From assembly GCF_000002985.6 (NCBI RefSeq), contig NC_003284.9, positions 14,694,001 through 14,758,000 of the forward strand: a stretch of DNA of 64,000 bases, in the 5' to 3' direction. Shown here one piece after another: positions 50,080 to 60,031 of the stretch. A program made the translations under genes and the position numbers. This stretch comes from Caenorhabditis elegans. Taxonomy: Eukaryota > Nematoda > Chromadorea > Rhabditida > Rhabditidae. How positions within the stretch are numbered: position 1 is the first letter of the stretch; the number at the start of each line of letters is the position of its first letter. The notes beneath the pieces are model-generated. The model did no database searches, had not been told where the DNA came from, and was given only the letters and a program-made list of their open reading frames with translations.

Positions 50080-50172
50080 GAATTGATAGCACAAAATAAA
50101 GAAAAACAAAGAGGTGAAAGTAAGAGGAGGAAGAAAACGAAAAGAAAGTTGTGAGAGCAAGACGACGCAGCT

Positions 50173-50271
50173 TCGAAGAGTTCTGTCTCCGGTAAGGTAG
50201 AAAATTGCATAGTTCACCGGTGGTAATATTCCAAACTATACAACCTACTACCTCACCGGATCCACAGTGTA
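50173..50271 (-). ncRNA. let-7: let-7 microRNA precursor hairpin
   Basis: The minus strand folds into a long hairpin. The 5' arm contains the 22-base mature let-7 (TGAGGTAGTAGGTTGTATAG, then TT; plus 50234-50255). The 3' arm contains the star strand (CTATGCAATTTTCTACCTTA, then CC; plus 50191-50212). The 99-base precursor agrees with C. elegans let-7 as I know it, from TACACTGTGGATCC to CTCTTCGA. let-7 is the heterochronic microRNA that represses lin-41, daf-12, hbl-1 and others at the larval-to-adult switch. Its presence identifies the chromosome as X. Confidence 0.98.
50234..50255 (-). ncRNA. let-7: mature let-7-5p
   Basis: An exact 22-base let-7 with seed GAGGTAG, in the 5' arm of the hairpin. 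It is invariant across bilaterian animals. Confidence 0.98.
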
Positions 50272-50296
50272 GACCGTCCACCAATCGCCTGCTTGC

Positions 50297-53200
50297 CTGA
50301 AAAATGGATTAGTACTTGTTGTTAAATTAGACATATAAATTCAAAGGGAGATGTGTTCTAGGAAGTAAAGTTATTCTAAAAGTCTCTAAATCTAGGTTTC
50401 TAATAAATAAGTGTAACTGAAAATTTTCCTACGAAAAGAGAAAAAAACGACCGCTGCTAGGTGGGCTACTCATCTAGAATAAGAAAAAAAAACTGATGCG
50501 CTTCTCATATATGAACAGAAACCCGCGAGAGGTGGGGCTAAAAGGGCGCCGGCGGCACACGGAGCAACTTGGTGGCTCGCGGTTCGCTGCGTCTCTTCGT
50601 CTCCGTATGCTCCATTGTTGCGAACCGCGGGCCCGGGCGGCAGTACCGGGCGCCGTCGTCCTCCATGGTATCAGGCAAAAGTGCGTGAAACGGGGCAGTG
50701 CCTGCCGCTACATACACATACGCAAACGACGCCTAGACGAATTTAGAAGGAGGGAAATAGGAGGAGAGAGAGAGTGGTCAGTGCACACTTGATTGATGAT
50801 CCAGAAAATGTTGCAAATGTACACGAAAGATGGCAAGAGGGAAACTGATAAGAAAGGTATGGGTGTTGAAAAAATGGGTCTATATTAATTGCTCAATGAC
50901 AGATTTTCAATTATAGCTAGAAAAGTTGCATGTTCGATCATTTTTTCCAATGTTGAGAAGCTAATTTTTAAAATAAAATTATTTAAAATAGGAGAAATGA
51001 TGCCAAAAAATGATTTTGTATTTTTTTTATGGATGTTTAAATGTTTGAAAAATCAAAATTAAAATTAGGTAAACCTCAAATTATACCATTTTTTTGCATG
51101 TTTTTGTAGTTAAAAGTTGTAATTTTTTAGTTTCATTATAGAGCAATAAATTTTGCTATATTGTTTCAAAATCTGCCTTAAAAAAGCCTCAAAGAATATA
51201 TTCACTCGAAGAACACAACATGTTATTTCACGAGAAAGATATACCCACTACTACGTCACAGCAAAAAACGGCTGCACGAATGAAGAGGAATTGAAAGTGG
51301 ACAGACTGTGGACATCCGAGTGACCCAGTTCCCTCCTAGATAGTTTTTTTTCGCTTTCAACTCCGCCCACAAAAAAACAGTGCAAGTTGGTTCCGTGCAA
51401 ACAATGACCTGTGCAACGGCTAGCACTGCGTGACACCCGATTAAATTCGCGTAGATGTTTTTTTTTTCTCTCTCTCTCTTTCGAATCGGATAAAAAAGAA
51501 ATGGAACTTTTGTTCCACTTTTGATGGTATTTTATTGCGGTGACCTGGATTTTGCAACATGTGCATTCGAGGGTAAAGGAAGAAGGGAAATTTGAAAGAA
51601 ACATTTGAAATGGGCATGTAAGTTAAGTTAAAGTTTGTCCAGCTATTCTATTTTTCAGGAAAAAAACTGCATATCTTTTACGAAAGCGATATCAAAACAT
51701 CTTCGAAAGGACAGATTGAAAAGTGAAAAAAAGATAACCTAGTTTTTTTTTGAGACGGAAAAAAGTGACCACCAATTAAAAAAAAACTGTATCGATGCTG
51801 CATATGGGGTCACTTAACAAATGGGCTGCTGTTGCCAAAATAAAAACATAAAATTTATTAGGCATATGGTTTAACAAAAATAATGAATTATGCGGTATTT
51901 TTTTAGGTTCACGCTTCTAAAATTCATGAAATTAACATTCAAAAAACGGTTTAACTATCTCAAAAAATTCCCCCCCCCCCCTCTAAATTTTTACAGGCTT
52001 AAAAGAGGGAGGGTACCGAAATTCGGGCTTTGCTTTTTTAACTCAAATGGTCCAAAACTACCAAATTTCAAAATAAGACGTTCTGTTCTCAAAAAAAAGT
52101 TATGATTTGAAAGAAACGTTCATTTTTTAGCTAATATCTCAACTTTTTTGTAGCTTCCAAAAATGTATAGAAAGTGTGCCCGCATCGGCAAAAAAACATC
52201 TTAATTAACGAGATAACTATAAATTGTGAAGACATTAAAAGATAATAATTGAATGAAAATTAAGCTCCACACTGAAAAATTGCCCAGTTTTTCCAAAACT
52301 TTGAGCGGCACCATAACTTTTGGTTGAGAAATTTTCAGAACGTCTCATTCCAAAATTTGGTAGTTTTAAGCCATTTTGGGCCTAAAAAAAGCTACGTCTC
52401 AAATTTTTGTACTCCACCTTTGAACGATTACACTCGAATTCAGAGTTTTTGGGAATAGCTGGAAGTAAATTTTCGGTCGATTGGTGTGCTAATTTGTCAA
52501 CTTTTGAGCACTTTTCAATCGAAAATGCACATAAAAGAGGAGTATCTACTTTGGGTTTTTTCTTTGTATAAACTCAAAATCTGCCTAAATGCACTAATTT
52601 CGTAATGAGAATTCTCAAAAGTGTCTCAAAAAAAATTTAATTTTTTTATAGAGGTGCAAAATTTCGAGAAAATTATGTCCTTATTTTTAACTTAAAACCC
52701 AAATTTTGCAAATAAGTCCGTGCCGCAAAGGTGAAAAATTTTTTTCTACTTCATTCTTTATTGCACATGTCAATCTCTTTTGAATACCTATTACTTAAAT
52801 TTTAACTTAATCAACGAAATGTTGTAAGATAAACGACCAATTTGGCATTTTTTATAACTATATTTAGGTAACTTTTTTTTTCGGAAACCTTCCAACATCA
52901 TGATGTAAGTTCAATTTTTTCTAACAATATTTTCACCTAATAACTTTGTTTTTTTTTCAACTGTTAACATACAAAAATCTTTAGAACTTATAGATTTTTT
53001 ACATAGTTATAACGTTATTTCCAACATTCTCTGCAATATTTTTTCACATTTCCACAAGACTCCCATTCATCTTTTCTCACTGTGTGTCAGCCGCCTTCCC
53101 TTTTTTGCGTTATCTCGTTCTCTCCACCGCACTCTTTCGCAATGGGCAGCGGCAACACTGCACCGGTAGTACGTCAGCAACTACTCTCGAGAAATGCGCC

Positions 53201-53339
53201 AGCTGCGCACTTTTGTCTGTTTACACAATTGGTTATTATTATTTTTTTATCGGTTCTTGTTCATTACAATTTTTGAATAACTTTGATAGTTACTTATTTT
53301 TATTTCAGAATTTGGTAATTAATAGCCAAACGGGGAAAA
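50297..53339. promoter_or_regulatory. let-7 upstream regulatory region and FAM21-like promoter
   Basis: The left part (50297 to about 51650) holds the unspliced leader and promoter of let-7 (leftward). A published temporal element lies about 1.2 kb upstream of let-7, i.e. near 51.4-51.55 kb, where a CT-rich run (51458-51480) and GC-richer sequence occur. A GC-rich block at 50520-50760 contains the inverted pair CGCGGTTCGC (50578) / GCGAACCGCG (50620). Open frames here are accidental. The right end (53085-53240), rich in CT and GC, looks like the promoter of the FAM21-like gene. Confidence 0.5.
52044..52375. repeat. Small foldback element upstream of the FAM21-like gene
   Basis: CAAAACTACCAAATTTC and GACGTTCTG with AAGTTATG (52052-52105) return in reverse complement at about 52310-52370 (CATAACTTT, CAGAACGTC, AAATTTGGTAGTTTT). 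Arms of about 60 bases are about 80% alike, spacer about 210 bases. Confidence 0.6.
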
Positions 53340-56300
53340 ATGCAACACAATGAGTGCCTTAACACAAATATTAATCCAAACTCATTGAAAGTCGATAAAG
53401 AGGTAAATATATTTTCATTTTCATGGTTTCATAATTCACTCAATCAATATTTCAGCTGACTCAAATGGCTCGTGACATATCAACAAGAATGAACCAAAGA
53501 ATGACACAAGTCGAGCGTAAAGCCAATGATTTGGAAAAGTTTTCGAGACTTGTAGCATTACGAGTTAATAGTGCAGCATCACGGATGGCCAATCTTAAAA
53601 ATCACAAAGCAGTTAGGCAGGTCAGCATTTTTTTTTAATTTTGAAGTCATTGGACCCAAAAATTTCAATTTAAGTACAAGCCTCCCACATACCTCATAAA
53701 TTTTCCATTTTTTCAGGTTATTTCTACCCAAAACATTCCAAATTCTGAAGACATGCGGGTTGATAGCAGAAAAAGCAGCGGGTTCACTCAGGAATTTTTG
53801 GATTCTTACAAAAACGCAATTATCAATGCCGGAAACACTATGAACTTCCTGGTGAGTATTTTCATTCATCAAAAAACTTTTAAAAAATCTCTAACTCCAG
53901 GAAAATCCAACAGTCTTCACGTCCGGATATATTGGAGAGCAGTCTGAAACCAATGGTAATGCAAATGGACAAAGTGCCAGTAGACCACAAGCCAATAGGA
54001 ATAGACAAAGAGCATCTAGCTCAGATGAAGATGAAGTTGTGGAGTCTAGTAGATCACGTGTGGAAATCGGAAATGGCGTAGAGCAGCCAAAAATCGATAT
54101 AGGTCCACGGGTAGCACAAACCGTTGAGGAGCCGGTGACACTGGCAGGTGGGGTTTTTCAATTCGAAAATGATGTATCCAGGAAGTTACATTTTATAACT
54201 CATATTGAAAGTTCAAGGTAGGACAACGGAAAGAACGACGTTTTTCCGTTCATAAGCGGATACGAATTTGTTATCAAGCCTAAATCTTATGGAGTAGTGT
54301 CGGAAATTAAAAAAATGTAGAAAAATGATGTCACGTCTGAAAAACTTGTACTTCAATGTAGCTGTGACGTCATTTTTGTACACTTTCTTATTTTCCGACA
54401 CTTCTTGAATAACCCTTTTACACAAAACGCCAATTCACAGGAACAATTTTTTAGCCACCCGCAACTTCTTCGCCAAACTTTTGCTACTTTCCCAACCAGC
54501 TTTATACATTTTTATTTTATTGAACTTTATTTCTTTATAAATACGAGAATATGCCCTGACATGAGAAATTCACAAAACTAAATTTGTTTTTTTCAGCTCC
54601 GCCACAGCCAAAGCCACCAAAACCATCTCCATCAACTACTGCCATCTTGGTAGATCAAGTCGGTCAAAATGGGATTCAACACTCACCTCAAGACGTACCG
54701 AAAGAAGTTGCTAGTATCACTTCACAAAACGAAAATAGCCTGGCAGAGCATCACAATGAGAAATTGGTATCCGAAAGTGCTATGCCAATTGAGAAGGGCC
54801 CAACGAGACCGGCGGCTATGGCTTCAGTGATTGGGGAAATGAAGAAAAAGGTTGCCGCAAAAGCCAAGCTTTTGGACTCTGATTCGGATACGGATCGTGA
54901 GCCGCTTGGTAGTAGTGAGACCGAATCGGTGACCGTTAAAAAACTGGAGACAAGCACGGTTGAAGTTGTGAAGACCAGTATTTCTGCTGATCCGGTGATT
55001 GTGATTGGCCATCCAAAAATTGAAGTCATCGCTGCAGTTGCAACGGTTGCAAAAACTGAAAAGCCAGCCGCTTCAAAGGTTGTTAAAATATTTATAACAA
55101 TAAACTCGTAATGAAATTGTATTTCAGGTGCTTCCAAAAGCTGTGGCTACTCCTGTGAAACCGGCTGAAGCGACTCCAGCGAAACCAGACGAGTCTGCTC
55201 TGTCAAGAAAAATCTTAGCAAATGAGTTAAAGCCAGTGGACACTAAAAAGCTCGTGTCAAGCTTATTTGACTCCGACTCTGACTCGGACACGGACATCTT
55301 CAAGCCAACTACATCAATCAAGAAGCAGCCAACAGAAGTTGTCAAGAAATCGGTGCCACCCAAGCCTGTTGAGGTCAAGGTTAGTGAATAGAGTGAATAG
55401 TTGTTTGCTCAGCTTTATATTTCGCTCATCACGAAGCCACAATTTTTTTTCCGAAATGTCATGCTCCTATTTTCACAATGTTATATTTTACAGAAAGTAG
55501 AGACTCCAAAACCTTCTCAGCCACCTCAAGTCAAACCCACAAACCATACTGCTGTCCCAGCCACTAAACCAGTTGCGAAAAAATCTTTGTTCTCATCAGA
55601 TTCGGACTCTGATGACGACTTTTTAAAGTCGTTCTCAAAATCAAAGCCTGTTGCTAAAACGGAATCCATTCCCGTTGTGAAGAAGCCTATTGAGCCAGTT
55701 GTTGTTCCAAAAGCTGTTGATATTCCAGCGGTAAGTTTTGTTCTAAATACACTGGACAGAGTATGTAAATTGCAGCCAAAACCAACACCTGTCACCAACA
55801 CTACCGCAGTAATCCCCAAAGTAGAATTCAAAAAACCAGCCGCCAAGTCACTCTTTGATGATAGTGACTCTGACTCAGACTTGTTCTCTCTACCCACAAA
55901 ACCGAAAACACCAATCGCTCCCAAAAACAGAAACTCGTCAATTGTCACTCAACCTGAAATGGTATGATTGATTTCTGAAAATACATATGATTAGCGTTTT
56001 TACTAGCTTTCAGGAACCCTCATCATCTGAACCAGCAAAACCAGCAAAACCATCAATTACCAAAAAAGAGCCACCAAGCGAAACAATGTCTGCAAAAATA
56101 TCACTAATAGGAGACTTACAAAAATCATTCCGTCTCCCGGGTTCTACACCTAACATTCCTGTCAAAAACTTACCGGTTAGCGATGAAAATGATGTCGCTG
56201 CTGAGAATCCAGAAGATCACGTCGGTAGTATTTTGAAGGTAGTACATAGTCTGTTATTTGAAACACCAAGAAAACCTTTCAGAGTCGCTGCCGAGGTCCT

Positions 56301-56348
56301 TCAAACCGCCGTCCACCAACTCGTCCAAATGCGTCGTCGTCAAACTAG
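53340..56348 (+). CDS. WASHC2/FAM21-like WASH-complex subunit
   Basis: Ten exons (53340-53402, 53456-53620, 53717-53851, 53901-54147, 54597-55078, 55128-55379, 55494-55730, 55776-55961, 56014-56238, 56283-56348) encode 685 residues. Residues about 20-125 are a helical head (LTQMARDISTRMNQRMTQVE; DSYKNAIINAGNTMNFL) like the WASH-binding head of FAM21. The rest is a disordered tail, rich in Lys, Pro and Val, with acidic motifs LLDSDSDTD, SLFDSDSDSDTDIF, SLFSSDSDSDDDF and SLFDDSDSDSDLF. These match the leucine-phenylalanine-acidic repeats by which FAM21 binds retromer VPS35. The end reads RRPPTRPNASSSN, like the RRPPTR segment of FAM21. It would recruit the WASH actin-nucleating complex to endosomes. 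The final 44-base intron (56239-56282) is optional: reading through gives another open tail ending at 56352. AATAAA at 56379. Confidence 0.85.
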
Positions 56349-57018
56349 TTGAAATTTTTATAATGGGTCTAACATGTGAATAAATATATGAAGATTGTGA
56401 AAAGTTATGTAAAAATTGCTATATGAACATTTTACAATTTTTTTCTGGTGTGTAAATTGTCTCAAAATATCGAATTTTGTGAAAAGAACTTTTAAAATGT
56501 GGCCAACTAGAATCTAGAACTTCTAATGGCGCAATCTTTTTAGTGTTGTAGGTTCTGTGATTCAGATATATTTTTTGTCGATAGATAACTAGAGAAAACT
56601 AATTTCCGGCCGCTATGCCACAAAAGAGCTGGCAAAGTTTGAGGTTTCAAACTGCCAAAAAGCATTGCCAAGAACTTATTAAAAGGGCACATTAAAGAAA
56701 AAATTAGGTTTTGAATTTGACATTAGCAAGTCCTTTGAAGCTTTCACAAATCTTATGAATTCTCAAAAACTATTTATTAAAAAAAATACAATTTTTTAAA
56801 TGTTTCAGAAATAACTTTATTTTTTTGTGTAATTTATTTTTCACAGTTGATTCAACAGTATTTATTTTTTTTGTACATGGAAGTTATGCGATGATGATCA
56901 TGGGACAAATATCAATTATGGAATGAAGTGGATTGTGAGTTTTTGGTAAAAGTTTGCTGACATGAATTGTTTTACAATACGAAAGTAGCAAATAAAAAAT
57001 AATTAAAAGATTATGTTC
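56349..57018. other. Convergent 3' flanks
   Basis: The 3' regions of the FAM21-like (plus) and MXRA7-like (minus) genes meet here. AT-rich, with no further gene seen. Confidence 0.6.
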
Positions 57019-58002
57019 TTAAAAGTTGTAGAGATTCATTTGCTCTTTGATGTCGTCACTGCTCATGCCGAACTTTTCCTGGTTTTGCATCATCAGTCTC
57101 ATGATTGATTCCATTTGGTTGTTTTTCATTTTTGCTTCCTAAAAGTTAAGTGGTTCATGTTTTAAAAAAAGAGGATTTTTCTCACATATTCTTTCTCCTC
57201 GTTACTCATTTCTGCGGCGATTTGACGGGTTTTCGCCTTTAATTGAGCAGTGGCAAGCTTTCCGTGGAGCTTTCCAATTGTTACATTCATCTTGTCAGCA
57301 TCGGAAAGCTCTTTGGCAAAAGGCTGAAAATACAATTTTAGACTTTGGCCGAAAAATGTTGTGCTCACATTTTCCTGAGACGTTGACGGTTCATCTGGAC
57401 AAAAGTTCTGAGTATTTGTAATTTTTCGGTTATTAAACTGTGGCATCTGCTCCTCTTCTTCATCTTCATCTTGCTCATCAGTTTCTGATTCACTCTCAGT
57501 TTTTTCCTCACTGTTGTCCTTTTCAGAGTTTGAAGCCCTTTCCTTTGGTGGGTCTGAAAATGAACATTTTTTCTGAAAAAAAAACTAAAATTCATACCAT
57601 TTTCGCAAACTTCTGGGCTAAAGATCACACGATTTTTCTTGATGTTTGCCTGCAAAATATGATATTATTATAATTGTTAGGTTGCTCAGCTACTATTTCC
57701 TTGAGTATTTTAGCACGGATTTTAGTGTTATTTATTGAAAAGGTTGGAGTTTAAAACATGCAAAATTTTTTTAATTGTAAACAACTTACCGTATTCATTT
57801 TTCCAGAAAACTGCTCATCATTTTTCAGATTGCTTTTCGAATCTTCCACGCGCCCTTTAAAGTAAAAACGATTGATTAGCCACCCAATCAATGCTCCACA
57901 CTGAATAATTGAATTATATTACAACTACTTCAATGGTGTTTTGCTTACCAGGATAGTAAATCCAATTTGAATATACTCTTCTGTAGTGTAGCCAGTTAAC
58001 AT
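57019..58002 (-). CDS. MXRA7-like single-pass membrane protein
   Basis: Six exons (57949-58002, 57790-57900, 57598-57649, 57369-57553, 57186-57323, 57019-57138) encode 219 residues. An N-terminal membrane anchor (IQIGFTILCGALIGWLINRF, residues about 11-30) is followed by a basic stretch and a long acidic region (SEKDNSEEKTESESETDEQD, then Glu/Asp-rich). A coiled, Lys/Gln-rich C-terminal domain completes it. The last 30 residues (IMRLMMQNQEKFGMSSDDIK, then EQMNLYNF) closely follow the conserved C-terminus of vertebrate matrix-remodelling-associated protein 7. The function of that family is unclear; the topology suggests a cytosolic domain anchored to ER or another membrane. Start: the ATG is the first in the 5' exon. 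The gene is divergent from the succinyl-CoA ligase gene, 2.0 kb away. Confidence 0.85.
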
Positions 58003-60031
58003 TCTGTGACTCTGTAAGAAAACCTTCTAGAAACACGCGCTGAAAAAAAAAGAAACGAGGAAAGAAGGTACTTTCTCAGAGCAGAAGCAGGGGCAGGAGC
58101 AACTAATGAATTTTAAACAAGCGCAATGAGCACATTAGTAACATTCGTGTCGGTTGAGAATGGAAAATGGAGCTCGCTAGTCAAAACTGCCATTTCCGAT
58201 GCATAAGTATGGCTTCCCGCGAAAGATTATCGCAGTTTATCCGCGGATGACATCCGGGCAAACGGACAGCGGATTTGAATGATAATGTGCGGATTCGGGA
58301 GGCTCGGGAGCACACCACCGCCACAAATCAATAAATTGCTGGGAAAGAAGAAGACGAGAGGACGACGGGAGAAAAAAAAACAGCGAAAAACTGGAAAAAA
58401 AACGTTTTCACTGCAAGACACGAGACAACTTTCAAGAAAGTTGACCAAACCGTTGAGAGGAGGGAAAACTATAAATTATTTGTAAGCTTTGAGCATAATC
58501 TCCAAGAGCGATTGTGCGCACGTGAAACGAATGATTGGGTGATAGAAAAATAAAAATAAAGTCAATTTTGCTGACAGAAATGTTAGTTTTAGATATTCCC
58601 TTTTCTCTATGCATATTTTTTTTGTAATTTGAAAACTATTGTTGAAGTTCGTATTTGATCATTGATAGATAAAATGTTCGAGAAAGTTGATTACTCAATT
58701 TTTATCATTTTGCAGAAACGAAAACCGAAGAACAGTTTTCTTTTTTTTCTAACAAGCTACCTAATTTTTTCAGTTAGTTAACAGGTTTTTTTTGATATCA
58801 GACAAAAAAGATTTGAATATTTGAATCGTTATTTTTAAAGTTAATATTTTAAGACCAAGCATACCTAAAAAATTAATGTCCAACTTATTTCTAATTCAAA
58901 TTGTAATTTATTAAAATTTGAGGTTAAATTGAAGTCGTAGGCTTATAAAACCACATCTGAATTTTTTGAAATGATTAAAATTTTTGGGGTACGGCTTCTC
59001 CATAGGTATTCAAAAATGTTGTTTTTTTTTAATTTTTGAATTCTCAGTATTTTTAAGACTGTGTAAACAAGTAGTTAATTCCACATGTTCTTATTGACTA
59101 GCGTATTTTAATAAATGAGTGAACTTATAGACTAAAAATATATGTTTATCAATTTTGAAGCAACAAAAGTATGCAATAAATATTGACAGTTTGGTAAACG
59201 GTTGGACCAGAGATATTCAACTTCAAACGCCCTTAGATTGTTTTAAATAATTACGAGAACGGTCACTATGTAACTAAGTCGGTCTGTCTTGAGACTACTA
59301 CAGCAATAGAAAAATGAAGCTGGAAAACCAATGTTGATTTCTAAAATTGATTACAGATTCAAAGCTGTGATTTGGTTTTGTCTGTGATTTAACAGTGAAT
59401 TCCTTCCCTGGACAAAGAGTGATCAATTAATTTTTGTAGTTATACTGAAAAAAATTTCATAAAATGAGGGACCACTTCGCACTCCACAAATTTCTATAAA
59501 TAATGATAATTAAAAGTCCACTTGCCCCAAACACTTTTCTCAAATGTCCACTTCCTCATCCACTGTGATAACTGCCAAAAAAAAAACTACTCGATTGTCT
59601 TTCGCCGACTTGGTTTCCAACTTGTGCAACCGCACCACTCACACTCTCCCGGCCGCCGCACAACGTGTGCAGGCACGTTGGAAGAGAGCGAGAACGGACG
59701 GGGCAGCGTTGGGCAGTGTCTAATCGTTTGATACTCAGCCAACCAATTGGCTGCGTACGTCCTTGTTTTCTCTGCTGCCTCTCACGCGATACTCACTCTC
59801 TACCCTTTTGTTTTGTGTAACACAAGAGTTAGTTGTTTAGATATCAAGGAATCTATTTTTTTTGTTGGTTTTATTTTTGTTTTTGATAAATCTTATTTTT
59901 GATGATACAACTACTTTAATCTATCTTTTTTTATTGAAAATAAGCTTTTCACATTTTCATTGCATCTTCTCGATTGCACCGTTCATCTTAAATTTTACGG
60001 CAATTGAATAATATCTTTCTTTCAGGGAACC
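58003..60031. other. Divergent intergenic region with promoter-like blocks
   Basis: A GC-richer block at 58140-58480 next to the MXRA7-like start, and another at 59600-59790 (CCCGGCCGCCGCACAACGTG) before the succinyl-CoA ligase gene, are the likely promoters. The middle is AT-rich without exons. Confidence 0.5.

Larger units (their letters stand above)
49640..50296 (-). ncRNA. let-7: pri-let-7, trans-spliced form (approximate)
   Basis: This covers the let-7 primary transcript after trans-splicing. The 5' end is the TTTTTCAG acceptor at 50297-50299, 41 bases before mature let-7, agreeing with the published SL1 site at about that distance. The 3' end is inferred from a reverse-strand AATAAA at 49656-49661. 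Unspliced transcripts are known to start about 0.9-1.2 kb upstream, i.e. around 51.1-51.5 kb here. A predicted 70-base intron (49831-49900) has a GTAAGA donor and TTTTCAG acceptor. Regulation of let-7 by LIN-28 and by let-7 itself through ALG-1 is established; candidate sites are listed below. Confidence 0.75.

Noticed and set aside
50496-50792. 98-codon plus-strand frame near let-7
   Set aside because: Falls in a GC island inside the let-7 leader; Arg-rich composition is a by-product and no gene context exists.
51251-51604. 117-codon minus frame upstream of let-7
   Set aside because: No splice partners or protein-like composition; it overlaps the expected let-7 promoter and its temporal element.
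54751-55137. 128-codon minus-strand frame over the FAM21-like gene
   Set aside because: Antisense shadow of exon 5; the plus frame has matching splice phases and the acidic LF-type motifs.
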